Shown: positions 16,865 through 25,442, counted from the first letter of the stretch. The stretch is 64,000 bases of DNA from Halodurantibacterium flavum (GCF_042681825.1 NZ_JBHUGH010000003.1:426418-490417), one strand, 5' to 3'. A program made the numbers and translations. The notes: a model not told the origin generated them from the letters alone.

Positions 16865-18670
16865 TCAGTAGACCCGCGCCTTGGGCGCTATCTTTTTCAG
16901 GTCGATGCCACCCTCGGCCTCGGTGGTCAGAGGGTCGAGCTTGACCGGACGATAGTCGAGCGTGACCTTTGGCCCCTCGACCCAGGCAAGACTGTGCTTG
17001 CGCCAGTTCACGTCATCGCGGTCGGGATAATCCTCATGCGCATGGGCGCCACGGCTTTCCTTGCGCGCCTCGGCGGCGACGATGGTCGCCAGCGCATTCG
17101 GCATCAGGTTGTCGAGTTCCAGCGTCTCCATCAGGTCGCTGTTCCAGATCAGGCTGCGGTCGGTGACGTGAATGTCGTCGATCTTGCGCGCCACCGCATC
17201 CATCTTGACGCAACCCTCGGCAAGGGTCTTGTCGGTGCGGAAGACGGCCGCGTCGGATTGCATGGTGCGCTGCATTTCGAGACGCAGTTCCGCCGTGGGA
17301 ACCGTACCCTTTGCATGGCGGAACCCGTCGAACCGCGCCAGCGCCTTGTCCACACTCGCCTTGTTCGGGGTCGGGTTCGGCGCATCGGCATCGACGACCT
17401 GGCCCGCCCGGATCGCGGCCGCGCGCCCAAAGACAACAAGGTCGATCAGGCTGTTGGAGCCGAGACGGTTGGCGCCATGCACGCTTGCGCAGGCAGCCTC
17501 CCCCACGGCCATCAGGCCAGGCGCGACGGCGTCGGGGTTGTCCGCGGTGGGGTTCAGAACCTCACCCCAATAGTTGGTCGGAATACCGCCCATGTTGTAG
17601 TGAACCGTCGGCAGAACCGGGATCGGCTCTTTCGTCACGTCGACGCCGGCAAAGATGCGGGCGGATTCCGAGATGCCCGGCAGCCGCAGGTGCAGCGCCT
17701 CGGGCGGCAGGTGGTTCAGGTGCAGATGGATGTGATCCTTGTTGGGGCCGACGCCGCGCCCTTCGCGGATCTCCATCGTCATGCAGCGACTGACCACATC
17801 ACGGCTCGCAAGGTCCTTGTAGGTGGGGGCGTAACGTTCCATGAACCGCTCGCCCTCGGAGTTGGTGAGGTATCCACCCTCGCCCCGCGCGCCCTCGGTG
17901 ATCAGGCAGCCAGCGCCATAGATGCCGGTCGGGTGGAACTGCACGAACTCCATATCCTGAAGCGGAAGGCCAGCCCGGGCGATCATCCCGTTGCCATCGC
18001 CGGTGCAGGTATGGGCCGAGGTCGCGCTGAAATAGGCCCGGCCATAGCCGCCCGTCGCCAGAACCACCATCTTGGCGCTGAAAAGATGCAGCGTGCCATC
18101 GGCGAGGTTCCAGGCCATCACGCCCTGACAGACGCCGTCCTCGGACATGATGAGGTCGGTCGCGAAATACTCGATATAGAATTCAGCGTTGTTCTTGACG
18201 CTCTGGCCATAAAGCGTGTGCAGGATCGCATGGCCGGTGCGGTCTGCCACGGCGCAGGTGCGCTGCACGGGCGGGCCTTCGCCGAATTCGGTCGTATGCC
18301 CGCCGAACGGGCGCTGATAGATCTTGCCCTCTTCGGTGCGGCTGAACGGCACGCCGTAATGTTCAAGCTCATAGACGGCCTTGGGGGCTTCGCGCGCCAA
18401 GTATTCCATGGCGTCGGTGTCGCCCAGCCAGTCAGAGCCCTTGACGGTATCGTACATGTGCCACTGCCAGTGGTCGGGGCCCATGTTGGACAGGCTGGCG
18501 GCGATCCCGCCCTGCGCTGCGACCGTGTGGCTGCGGGTCGGGAAAACCTTGGTGACGCAGGCGGTGCGCAGGCCCTGCTCTGCCATCCCCAGTGTCGCCC
18601 GGAGGCCCGAGCCCCCTGCGCCCACCACTACGACGTCATATTGATGCGTCTCGTATTCGTAAGCTGCCAT
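16865..18670 (-). CDS. sdhA: succinate dehydrogenase flavoprotein subunit
   Basis: The 601-residue SdhA oxidises succinate to fumarate. The dinucleotide fold VVVVGAGGSGLRA starts at residue 13, and RSHTVAAQGGIAASL contains H48, the histidine that carries covalent FAD. HRLGSN-type and ARGEGGYLTNSEGERFMERY stretches (the family's capping domain) are present. The ATG at 18670 is chosen because AAGGA lies an ideal distance upstream; an ATG two codons earlier (18676) is also possible. Positioned 11 bases after sdhD. Confidence 0.98.
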   Translation of the reverse strand: MAAYEYETHQYDVVVVGAGGSGLRATLGMAEQGLRTACVTKVFPTRSHTVAAQGGIAASLSNMGPDHWQWHMYDTVKGSDWLGDTDAMEYLAREAPKAVYELEHYGVPFSRTEEGKIYQRPFGGHTTEFGEGPPVQRTCAVADRTGHAILHTLYGQSVKNNAEFYIEYFATDLIMSEDGVCQGVMAWNLADGTLHLFSAKMVVLATGGYGRAYFSATSAHTCTGDGNGMIARAGLPLQDMEFVQFHPTGIYGAGCLITEGARGEGGYLTNSEGERFMERYAPTYKDLASRDVVSRCMTMEIREGRGVGPNKDHIHLHLNHLPPEALHLRLPGISESARIFAGVDVTKEPIPVLPTVHYNMGGIPTNYWGEVLNPTADNPDAVAPGLMAVGEAACASVHGANRLGSNSLIDLVVFGRAAAIRAGQVVDADAPNPTPNKASVDKALARFDGFRHAKGTVPTAELRLEMQRTMQSDAAVFRTDKTLAEGCVKMDAVARKIDDIHVTDRSLIWNSDLMETLELDNLMPNALATIVAAEARKESRGAHAHEDYPDRDDVNWRKHSLAWVEGPKVTLDYRPVKLDPLTTEAEGGIDLKKIAPKARVY

Positions 18671-18681
18671 AGTCATTTCCT

Positions 18682-19062
18682 TCAGGCGCTGAATGCGATC
18701 TTTGCGACGGCGAACACGCCCGCCGCGCCAAGCGCCCAATTCGTCAGGGTGTTGAGAACCAGAAGCGTCGTGCGCAGCGGCTTGGACGGAACGTAATCCT
18801 CGATCACGACCTGCAGGCCCGACATCAGATGATGAAAGCCCACGATCAGGAAGGCCACCGCCACCAGCGCGTGCCACCAGTTGCCGTAAAGTGCCAGAAC
18901 CGCCTCATGTCCCTGCCCCAGCGCGCGGGCGAACGGAAAGAGAAAGAGCAGCGTCAGCGGGATCAGCGCCACCGAGGTCAGGCGCTGCACCCACCAATGG
19001 CCGACGCCTTCATGTGCGGAACCGAGGCCATGAACCCGTGCGTAATCGGTCTTGTATGCCAT
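18682..19062 (-). CDS. sdhD: succinate dehydrogenase membrane anchor subunit
   Basis: The 126-residue protein has three membrane helices. It starts MAYKTDYARVHGLGSAHEG, with HWWVQRLTSVALIPL leading into helix 1, and the second helix contains AFLIVGFHHLMSGLQVVIEDY; its histidines are candidates for the axial heme b ligand and the quinone site. It anchors SdhAB together with SdhC. Nine bases separate it from sdhC. Confidence 0.96.
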   Translation of the reverse strand: MAYKTDYARVHGLGSAHEGVGHWWVQRLTSVALIPLTLLFLFPFARALGQGHEAVLALYGNWWHALVAVAFLIVGFHHLMSGLQVVIEDYVPSKPLRTTLLVLNTLTNWALGAAGVFAVAKIAFSA

Positions 19063-19071
19063 GATCCTGCC

Positions 19072-19461
19072 TCAGACGATGATAAGGGTGATGATGGTGA
19101 ACACGACCGAGAGCGCGACGACCGCCCAGCCGGAATTCGTGACCGCCTTCATCTCGATCCCGCGGCCAGTGTCCCAGACGAGGTGGCGGACACCGTTCAG
19201 CGCGTGAAACCACAGCGCCCAGAGCGAGCCTGTCAGCACCAGCGTCCCGATCCAGGAGGTCAGCACCCAGTCCGCCCGCGCAAAGGCCGCAGGCGAGATC
19301 GCTGCCGCCGCCAGCCACCAGACCAGCAGCACGGCCGCAAGCACAAGCCCCGCGCCGGTGATGCGGTGCATGATAGAGAGGACCGAAGTGATCTGAGGGC
19401 GGTAATAAGGCCCGATCATGAAGGGAGAGAGCGGGCGATTGCCCCGATTGACATCTGCCAT
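19072..19461 (-). CDS. sdhC: succinate dehydrogenase cytochrome b556 subunit
   Basis: This is the 129-residue SdhC with three membrane helices. The signature RPLSPFMIGPYYRPQITS followed by SIMHRITG (quinone-site Ser/Arg) and WFHALNGVRHLVWDTG (heme-ligand His) are the two PROSITE-type patterns of the family. The ATG at 19461 (MADVNRG) is preferred over the ATG two codons earlier because of its distance from AAGGGG. First gene of the operon; paired GTGATCAC sites lie 160-190 bases upstream. Confidence 0.96.
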   Translation of the reverse strand: MADVNRGNRPLSPFMIGPYYRPQITSVLSIMHRITGAGLVLAAVLLVWWLAAAAISPAAFARADWVLTSWIGTLVLTGSLWALWFHALNGVRHLVWDTGRGIEMKAVTNSGWAVVALSVVFTIITLIIV

Positions 19462-19620
19462 TGGCATGTTCCCCTTTCGTCTGGCACGCCCGCCGGGTGG
19501 CACGGGCTCGCTTGTTCGGGGCTATCAATAGCGGTTTTCGCAGCCGAGTCACGCCCGCACATTCGCTTGCGAAACTGAAAAACGAGAAAATTTCGCTTTG
19601 CGACCACAAAAACCGCAGGA

Positions 19621-19651
19621 TGTGATCACGGATTTTCGGCCCGTGATCACA
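19621..19651 (-). promoter_or_regulatory. paired GTGATCAC operators upstream of the sdh operon
   Basis: TGTGATCACG at 19621-19630 and CGTGATCACA at 19642-19651 share the perfect palindrome GTGATCAC and are 21 bp apart, two helical turns. They lie in the 200-base gap before sdhC. The same pair with the same 21-bp spacing precedes sucC (25304-25334), and related sites precede a FadR-type GntR gene (35111-35150). The binder is inferred, not shown. Confidence 0.65.
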
Positions 19652-19661
19652 AATTTTCGCC

Positions 19662-20306
19662 TCAGCGCAGAAGGTCGAACGTTACCGTACCCGAAAGATT
19701 CACGATCCCGGCCGTGGTGTTCGTGTCGTGATAGCGCAGATCGACGCCGAGATAGTCCGTGATGTCGTAGCCGACGCCGACGTTCCAGAAGTTGTTGCTG
19801 TTGGGCTGGCTGCGACCGACCTCGCCAGAGACGCTGATCCCCTGGAACGAGGTGAAGCCAAGGCCGATGCTGGCGGTCAGATCCTGTTCATCCGGATCAT
19901 AGGCCAGATCGGTGCCGAGGCTGAAGCCATCCGCCATGTCGGCGCCGAGCGAGACGAGGAACTCACCCCCCGCGTCGCCGCTGCGATTGTAGAAGTAGCG
20001 CGCATAGCCAAGATCATAGCTGAGCCCGCCCATCGTTTCGCCGCGATAACCGAAGTAAAGGTCGGTTTCGAGACGATCGCGGCTATCGGCGAAATCCACG
20101 TTCGAGAACCAGAGGCCGCCATAAAAGCCGTTCGATTCAACCTCGATCCACGGCTGGAACGCCGGATCACCCTGCGTCTGGGTGATGCCGTCGGAAATGT
20201 AGTTCGAGGTCAGGGTGGCCCCGCCCGAAAAGCTGAGTTGCTGTGCCTGTGCCGAACTGCCAAAAGCACCCGCCGCAAGGGCGAGCGCGAGCATGGAGTG
20301 TTTCAT
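19662..20306 (-). CDS. TorF-family putative outer-membrane porin
   Basis: The 214-residue product has a signal peptide (MKHSMLALALAAGAFGSSAQA, cleaved before QQLSF). The mature part consists of repeated amphipathic strands, begins with SGGATLTSNYISDGITQTQGD and ends in a terminal LR after VTFDLL. This is the TIGR02001/TorF family of small beta barrels, whose hallmark is the opening SNYxxRGxSxT-like strand, here SNYISDGITQTQ. The function is likely a porin or channel of unknown specificity. It lies between sdhC and mch on the same strand; the gap to sdhC holds the GTGATCAC pair. Confidence 0.85.
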   Translation of the reverse strand: MKHSMLALALAAGAFGSSAQAQQLSFSGGATLTSNYISDGITQTQGDPAFQPWIEVESNGFYGGLWFSNVDFADSRDRLETDLYFGYRGETMGGLSYDLGYARYFYNRSGDAGGEFLVSLGADMADGFSLGTDLAYDPDEQDLTASIGLGFTSFQGISVSGEVGRSQPNSNNFWNVGVGYDITDYLGVDLRYHDTNTTAGIVNLSGTVTFDLLR

Positions 20307-20410
20307 TTGTCCCTCCGGGGTTTATTATGCCGTCATTAAAACACGTTGGGCGAATCAGCGGAAGGCCGTGTCGCGTAAAATTGATTCGCGCCAGGCAAAG
20401 TCGGCCTGTT

Positions 20411-21442
20411 TCAGCCGCGCCGCGGCAGGAGTGCCCAGTAATCAAGCTCCAGCAGCACCTCGGGCAGGTATTTCCCTGCCGCATCGCGCAGCAGGAAGGG
20501 CTCGCCCCGCGTCGCCACCAGCCGCAGGCGCAACGCCCCCACCGACGGAACCGCGGTTTCGGCCTTGTCCAGAACCTCTGACCAGGCGCGGACGGTATCG
20601 CCGGCAAAGCAGGGGTTTGCATGGCTGCCGCCGTTCAGCCCCACCACCATCTGCGCATTCGCCAGCCCATTGAAGGACAGGGTGCGCGCCAGCGACAGCA
20701 CATGCCCGCCATAGATGAGCCGCCGTCCATCCTGCCGCTGGGTCACATCGAAGTGCACCCGCGCCGTGTTCTGCCACAGCCGGGTGGCGAGCATATGTTC
20801 GGCCTCTTCGACCGTGACGGCATCCCGGTGGTCGATCCTCTCGCCGGGAACATAGTCCTCCCATGCGTGGGGCTCACCCGCGCGGGCAAAGTCGTACCCT
20901 GTGAAATCGAGGCCATCGGGGACCACCAGCGCCTCGGATGGCACGACTGCGGCAAGGTCCGGCACGGTCGCCGCGGCGGCGGTTGCATCCGCATCCCGCT
21001 TGCGCACCATGACCCAGCGCACATAGCTCAGCACGGGTTCGTCGCGCTGGTTTCGCCCCTCGGTCCGGACCCAGACCACGCCGGCGGTCCGGTTGGAGGT
21101 TTCGCGCAGGCCGATGACCTGCGAGGTGGCGGTCAGCGTATCGCCGGGCCAGACCGGCCGCAGCCAGCGCCCCTCGGCATAGCCAAGGTTCGCCACCGCG
21201 TTCAGCGAGATGTCGGGGACGGTCTTGCCGAAAACCGTGTGAAAGACGATCAGGTCATCCAGCGGGGACGAGGACATTCCGCAGGCGCGGGCGAATTCAT
21301 CCGAGGAAAAGACCGCGTGACGCGCCGGGTAAAGCGCGTGGTAGAGCGCCCTTTCCCCGTCCGTCAGGGTGCGCGGCACCGCATGGACGAGGGTTTCGCC
21401 CAGGCGGTAATCCTCGAAGAACCGGCCCGCGCCCGTCTTCAT
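20411..21442 (-). CDS. mch: mesaconyl-C1-CoA hydratase (beta-methylmalyl-CoA dehydratase)
   Basis: This is a 343-residue double hot-dog MaoC-type hydratase. The N-terminal block KTGAGRFFEDYRLGETLVHAVPR and the segment RHAVFSSDEFARACGM are typical of Mch, which interconverts (2R,3S)-beta-methylmalyl-CoA and mesaconyl-CoA in the ethylmalonyl-CoA pathway of acetate assimilation. A second half with YGGHVLSLARTLSFNGLANA carries the other hot-dog. The start is the ATG at 21442, which forms a TGATG junction with the DUF1737 gene. A malyl-CoA thioesterase homologue lies three genes upstream, supporting the pathway. Crotonyl-CoA carboxylase/reductase and mcl1 are not in the window. Confidence 0.9.
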   Translation of the reverse strand: MKTGAGRFFEDYRLGETLVHAVPRTLTDGERALYHALYPARHAVFSSDEFARACGMSSSPLDDLIVFHTVFGKTVPDISLNAVANLGYAEGRWLRPVWPGDTLTATSQVIGLRETSNRTAGVVWVRTEGRNQRDEPVLSYVRWVMVRKRDADATAAAATVPDLAAVVPSEALVVPDGLDFTGYDFARAGEPHAWEDYVPGERIDHRDAVTVEEAEHMLATRLWQNTARVHFDVTQRQDGRRLIYGGHVLSLARTLSFNGLANAQMVVGLNGGSHANPCFAGDTVRAWSEVLDKAETAVPSVGALRLRLVATRGEPFLLRDAAGKYLPEVLLELDYWALLPRRG

Positions 21443-21645
21443 CAAAGCGACCCGAGCTTTACGTCCGGATGATAGTCGCCGGGCGCCTCCTTCACCACGG
21501 CCTGCGCGCAGCGCATCCGGCCGGTCGTCTGGTCAAAGGCATAGGCGGGGCTGCCGTAAAGCTCCCACCCCTTGTTCAGTGCGTCCGTCACCTTGTGGCA
21601 GAAGGCAGAGGTGTCATCCTCGGTCAACAGTCGATAGGCTTTCAT
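21442..21645 (-). CDS. DUF1737 small protein
   Basis: The 67-residue protein has the DUF1737 pattern: MKAYRLLTEDDTSAFCHKVT, then LNKGWELYGSPAYAFD and a CAQAVVKE end strand. The fold is a small alpha/beta domain of unknown function often placed next to mch in this family of bacteria. It is coupled to mch by TGATG and follows the NnrU gene by one base. GGGAAGATGAA upstream of the ATG can serve as ribosome binding site. Confidence 0.88.
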   Translation of the reverse strand: MKAYRLLTEDDTSAFCHKVTDALNKGWELYGSPAYAFDQTTGRMRCAQAVVKEAPGDYHPDVKLGSL

Positions 21646-21646
21646 T

Positions 21647-22198
21647 TCATCTTCCCGGAAAAGGCCAGACGCCAAGCGCGATGTGGATGCCGGCGATGGC
21701 AGCAAAGACGGCCAGCGTGATGAGGCCAAGGCGGATATCGCCGGCGACGGTTCCGCCGGCATAGGAGGCGGGGGCAGGTTCGCTGCGGTTGACGATCACG
21801 ATCGACGCCACCGCCCAGAGCCCGAGGCTTCCGAACAGGATGATCGAGGCGAGATCGCCATTGACCAGCAGATGCGCGACCGACCAGACCGAAACCGCGC
21901 TGAGCATCGGATGGCGCAGCCTTGCGCGCAGCCGGCTTTTGGAATGGCCCGCGCCAAGCAGCAGAACCGCGATCAGCATCAGAAGGTTGTTGAGATGGAC
22001 GGTCCATGTCGGGGGAAACCACACGTTCACATGCGCCGCCCGCAGATAGCCCACGATCATCAGGATCAGGCCGGCGAGGATGGCGAGGGCGACCGCGCCC
22101 TTGCCCGCGTTGCCCCATGCGGCCCGTTGGTCCGGAGCGATCCGTTTGAAAAAATGCGCTCCGACGAAAAGTGCAATGCCCAGGATGAGCCAGATCAT
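21647..22198 (-). CDS. NnrU-family membrane protein
   Basis: At 183 residues, the protein has five to six predicted membrane segments and the NnrU opening LILGIALFVGAHFFKRIAPD. The internal stretch LRARLRHPMLSAVSVWSVAHLL is the family core, related to NnrU/isoprenylcysteine-methyltransferase-like proteins. NnrU was named from nitric-oxide reductase clusters, but most members lie elsewhere and the function is not known. No denitrification genes are nearby. It is one base from DUF1737 and six bases from the malyl-CoA thioesterase gene, so it is part of the same operon. Confidence 0.88.
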   Translation of the reverse strand: MIWLILGIALFVGAHFFKRIAPDQRAAWGNAGKGAVALAILAGLILMIVGYLRAAHVNVWFPPTWTVHLNNLLMLIAVLLLGAGHSKSRLRARLRHPMLSAVSVWSVAHLLVNGDLASIILFGSLGLWAVASIVIVNRSEPAPASYAGGTVAGDIRLGLITLAVFAAIAGIHIALGVWPFPGR

Positions 22199-22204
22199 GT
22201 TCGG

Positions 22205-23053
22205 TCACTCTCCGAATATCGCGGCGGCGCGCGAAAGGGTCTGCCGCGCCGTCACGATATGCAGATTTTCGACGATCCTGCCATCCACAACAGCGACCCC
22301 GCGACCTTCTGCCTGCGCAGCCTCCCAGGCAGCGATCTGGCGGCGCGCAAGCTCGACCTCCTCTGGCGACGGGGCAAAGACTTCGTTCGCCACGGCGATC
22401 TGGGCCGGATGGATCAGCGTCTTGCCGTCAAAGCCGAGATCGCGGCCCTGCATCGTCTCGTGGCGCAGCCCGTCTTCATCCCGGAAGGCATTGTAGACGC
22501 CGTCGATACAGAGGATGCCCGCCTCGCGCGCCGCAAGCAGGCAAAGCTGAAGGCTGGTCATCAGTGGCAGACGATCGGCGCCCGGGTGGCAGCGCAGGTC
22601 CTTGGCCAGATCGTTGGTGCCCAGCACGAATCCCGCCATCCGGCGATGCCCCGCGATGGCCCCGGCATTGCGGATGCCGGCAGGCGTCTCCATCATCGCC
22701 CAAAGGGGGATATCGGGCAGGATGTCGGCCGCCTGATCCAGAACAGCGGTATCGCCCACCTTTGGCAAAAGGACGCCATCCACGGGCACACCGGCAAGGG
22801 CGGTAAGGTCATCGCGCCCCCATTCGGTGTCGAGCCCGTTCACCCGCGCGATGCAGACCCGCCCGCCATAGCCGCCAAGCGTCAGCGCAGCGACAAGGTT
22901 CTGCCGTGCCTCGACCTTGGCCTCGGCGGCAACGGCGTCCTCAAGATCGAAGATGATGGCATCCGCAGGCAGATCCCGCGCCTTTTCCATGGCCCGTGGA
23001 TTGGATGCCGGAATGTAGAGCACCGAGCGAAACGGGCGCGCATCCTCAGCCAT
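22205..23053 (-). CDS. mcl2: (3S)-malyl-CoA thioesterase, citrate-lyase-beta family
   Basis: The 282-residue protein belongs to the CitE/HpcH-aldolase superfamily. Key stretches are RSVLYIPASNPRAMEKA, IIFDLEDAV (Mg2+ aspartate/glutamate), LLPKVGD, MMETPAGIRNAG (catalytic Glu) and GFDGKTLIHPAQIAVANEVF. It is closest to the Mcl2 type, which in Rhodobacter sphaeroides hydrolyses (3S)-malyl-CoA to malate and CoA after Mcl1 has condensed glyoxylate and acetyl-CoA. Linkage to mch supports this over citrate lyase. A lyase function cannot be excluded. The ATG at 23053 follows GGAGG. Confidence 0.85.
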   Translation of the reverse strand: MAEDARPFRSVLYIPASNPRAMEKARDLPADAIIFDLEDAVAAEAKVEARQNLVAALTLGGYGGRVCIARVNGLDTEWGRDDLTALAGVPVDGVLLPKVGDTAVLDQAADILPDIPLWAMMETPAGIRNAGAIAGHRRMAGFVLGTNDLAKDLRCHPGADRLPLMTSLQLCLLAAREAGILCIDGVYNAFRDEDGLRHETMQGRDLGFDGKTLIHPAQIAVANEVFAPSPEEVELARRQIAAWEAAQAEGRGVAVVDGRIVENLHIVTARQTLSRAAAIFGE

Positions 23054-23199
23054 GATTCCTCCGCGTAACTTTATTGCGCAACGATTTGCGGTTGAGAGGG
23101 ATTTGGCAAGCGATCTTTTTCCGCATCGCAGCGAAGATCGTCCTGAAGGGCGTCCTGTCGTTAACCATTTATTTCCATTTACCAACGCTATTGGGCGAC

Positions 23200-23493
23200 A
23201 TGCGTGTCCTCATCCTGATGTTTCTCATGGTTCTCCCTGCGTCCGCCAGCGCCGGCTGCGGCCTGCGCGACCGGGTGCTGGCGCTGCTCGCCGGGCATTA
23301 CAGCGAATATCCGGTTGCCGCGCGCGAAGTCGATGACGGGCTGTGGGAGCTTCACGGGGGCGCGCATGGCGGCTGGACGATTACCGTGACGCGTGAGGGC
23401 CGGACCTGTCTTGTCAGCAGCGGCCGGGGCTGGCGCCCTTATGTCAACGCGTCCCATATCAGCTTGGCGCCTGTCATCGACAAAAGCACATAG
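23200..23493 (+). CDS. small secreted protein of unknown function
   Basis: This is a 97-residue product with a signal peptide MRVLILMFLMVLPASASA, cleaved before GCGLRDR. The mature part (about 79 residues) has two cysteines (in GCGLRD and RTCLV), likely a disulfide, and a central DDGLWELHGGAHGGWTITVTREG pattern of strands. I recognise no family. The frame is open 42 codons upstream, but those codons precede a clear signal peptide. The 3' end overlaps the convergent TauE gene by 55 bases. It is divergent from mcl2, 146 bases away. Confidence 0.65.
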   Translation: MRVLILMFLMVLPASASAGCGLRDRVLALLAGHYSEYPVAAREVDDGLWELHGGAHGGWTITVTREGRTCLVSSGRGWRPYVNASHISLAPVIDKST

Positions 23494-24191
23494 GTCAGCC
23501 CGAAAAAGACCCGTTCCGGCACCAGATGATGGGCGCGCACCCCCAGAACCGCGCCCAGAATGGCGAAGGGCGCCAGCATCGCGACCCCGACCGCCGTATC
23601 GCGCGTAAAGATGCCCAGAAACAGAAAGGGGATGAATTTCAGCAGATTGATTGCCCAGAACACGATCACCGTGGTTGCCTGAAAGGCGGTTTTGCCGAGT
23701 CCCTGCGCCAGCAGATAGATCGCGGCCGGTGGGCCGCCCGCATGGCTCACGAAACTGGTAAAGCCAGCCACGGCGCCCGCGGCCAGCCCGACGCCGGGGC
23801 CAAGCGGGCGTGGTCGGATCGCGATCCAGCCCGCGCGCCGCGCGACCTGCCACAGCACGAACGAGATCGCGACGACCCCGATGAGCAGCCGGAAAAAGTC
23901 GGGGTCGGCCAGATGGTAGATGAGCGCCCCCAGCGCCAGCCCGGGAAGCGAGCCGAGGATCAGGGCCCGCGCGCTCGGCCAGTGCCACTTGCCCCAGTAG
24001 GGTCGCAGCGCCGTCACATCCATCACCATGAGCAAGGGGAGCATCAGCCCCAGCGCCTCGCCGGGCGAGAGCACCAGCGCCAGAAGCGGCGTCGCCGCAA
24101 AGGCCGCGCCCGAGGCAAAGCCCGCCTTGGACACGCCCGCGAAGATCACGGCGGGAATGGCCAGCGCAAAGAAGGTCCAGTCGAACATCAT
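23439..24191 (-). CDS. TauE/SafE (TSUP) family sulfite/anion exporter
   Basis: This is a 250-residue membrane protein with eight predicted segments in two repeats: IFAGVSKAGFASGAAFAATPL in the first half and VAGFTSFVSHAGGPPAAIYLL in the second, which is the paired signature of the TSUP (TauE/SafE, YfcA-like) family. Members export sulfite, sulfoacetate or other organosulfur anions; the substrate here is unknown. The region around its start contains three tandem 14-base repeats. It ends inside the convergent small secreted gene. Confidence 0.88.
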   Translation of the reverse strand: MMFDWTFFALAIPAVIFAGVSKAGFASGAAFAATPLLALVLSPGEALGLMLPLLMVMDVTALRPYWGKWHWPSARALILGSLPGLALGALIYHLADPDFFRLLIGVVAISFVLWQVARRAGWIAIRPRPLGPGVGLAAGAVAGFTSFVSHAGGPPAAIYLLAQGLGKTAFQATTVIVFWAINLLKFIPFLFLGIFTRDTAVGVAMLAPFAILGAVLGVRAHHLVPERVFFGLTYVLLSMTGAKLIWDALT

Positions 24192-24229
24192 CCCCTGATC
24201 GTCATCCCCCGATCATCATCCTCTGGCGC
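24188..24229. repeat. three tandem 14-bp repeats over the TauE start
   Basis: TCATCCCCTGATCG (24188-24201), TCATCCCCCGATCA (24202-24215) and TCATCCTCTGGCGC (24216-24229) are back-to-back copies. The first two differ at two positions; the third is degenerate at its end. On the minus strand each copy reads as a G-rich stretch plus ATGA, so each looks like a ribosome binding site with a start. Confidence 0.7.
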
Positions 24230-24326
24230 TTAACGCATGTTTGCGCCAACAGAAAGGCCCGGCCTTGCGCGATGGTCCCTTAGGGCTTACGCATCACGCG
24301 TCATCAACGAACCGGAGACCACTTCC

Positions 24327-25289
24327 ATGGCCAGACCCAAGATCGCGCTGATCGGCGCGGGTCAGATCGGCGGGACGCTCGCCCATCTGGCCGCGATCAA
24401 GGAACTTGGCGACGTCGTGCTGTTCGACATCGCCGAAGGCACGCCGCAGGGCAAGGCGCTCGACATCGCGGAAAGCGGCCCGTCCGAGGGCTTTGACGCG
24501 GTGATGAAGGGCACGAACGACTATGCCGATATCGCGGGCGCCGATGTCTGCATCGTCACCGCAGGCGTTCCGCGCAAGCCGGGCATGAGCCGCGACGACC
24601 TTCTGGGCATCAACCTCAAGGTCATGAAGTCGGTCGGCGAAGGCATCAAGCAACACGCCCCAGATGCGTTCGTGATCTGCATCACCAACCCGCTGGATGC
24701 GATGGTCTGGGCGCTGCGCGAATTTTCGGGCCTGCCGCATGAAAAGGTCGTGGGCATGGCCGGCGTTCTGGACAGCGCGCGGTTCTGCCACTTCCTGTCG
24801 GTTGAATTCAACGTCTCGATGCGCGACGTAACGGGCTTTGTGCTCGGCGGTCATGGCGACACGATGGTGCCGCTGGTCCGCTATTCGACCGTTGGCGGCA
24901 TCCCGCTGCCGGATCTCGTGTCGATGGGCTGGACCACGCAGGACAAGCTCGACGCAATCGTGCAGCGTACCCGCGACGGCGGAGCGGAAATCGTTGGCCT
25001 GCTGAAGACCGGCTCGGCCTTCTATGCGCCGGCGACGAGCGCGATCGAGATGGCCGAAAGCTATCTGAAGGATCAGAAGCGCCTTCTGCCCTGCGCGGCC
25101 TATGTGGACGGTGCTTTCGGGCTGAACGGTCTTTATGTGGGCGTTCCGACCATCATCGGCGCCAACGGGATCGAGCGGGTCGTGGACATCAAGCTCAACA
25201 AGGAAGAGCAGGCGATGTTCGACAAATCCGTCGACGCGGTGAAGGGCCTTGTCGAGGCCTGCAAGGGAATCGATCCGTCGCTTGCGTGA
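24327..25289 (+). CDS. mdh: malate dehydrogenase
   Basis: The 320-residue enzyme is of the LDH-like malate dehydrogenase type, interconverting malate and oxaloacetate with NAD. The Rossmann motif is IALIGAGQIGGTLAHLAA (residues 6-23). The substrate-binding Arg stretch is PRKPGMSRDDLLGIN, and the proton-relay His lies in GGHGDTMVPLVRYSTVGG (near 175). Length is normal. The ATG at 24327 follows GGAG; a 30-codon upstream extension in frame is not conserved-looking. It opens the TCA block; sucC starts 153 bases after its stop. Confidence 0.98.
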   Translation: MARPKIALIGAGQIGGTLAHLAAIKELGDVVLFDIAEGTPQGKALDIAESGPSEGFDAVMKGTNDYADIAGADVCIVTAGVPRKPGMSRDDLLGINLKVMKSVGEGIKQHAPDAFVICITNPLDAMVWALREFSGLPHEKVVGMAGVLDSARFCHFLSVEFNVSMRDVTGFVLGGHGDTMVPLVRYSTVGGIPLPDLVSMGWTTQDKLDAIVQRTRDGGAEIVGLLKTGSAFYAPATSAIEMAESYLKDQKRLLPCAAYVDGAFGLNGLYVGVPTIIGANGIERVVDIKLNKEEQAMFDKSVDAVKGLVEACKGIDPSLA

Positions 25290-25303
25290 TGCCCCAAATC
25301 CTT

Positions 25304-25334
25304 TGTGATCACACGCCGAAATAGTGTGATCACA
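25304..25334 (+). promoter_or_regulatory. paired TGTGATCACA operators upstream of sucC
   Basis: TGTGATCACA occurs perfectly at 25304-25313 and 25325-25334, 21 bp apart, in the mdh-sucC gap and about 110-140 bases before sucC. Both are perfect 10-bp palindromes. The pair mirrors the one before sdhC in core sequence and spacing. This gap likely also holds a suc promoter, so sucC need not depend on mdh transcription. Confidence 0.68.
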
Positions 25335-25442
25335 AAGCCGGCTATTTTCTGCCGAAAACCCCGTCTTGCTGCGAATTCCGTTTGAAAACCTTGGCGTCTG
25401 TGTAATGAGCAACGCCAAATCGCAGCAAGATGGGACATTTTC

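Noticed and set aside
25304..25334. TGTGATCACA as a CRP/FNR-type site
   Set aside because: CRP sites have TGTGA and TCACA separated by six bases; here the halves are directly joined, so the spacing is wrong for CRP/FNR.
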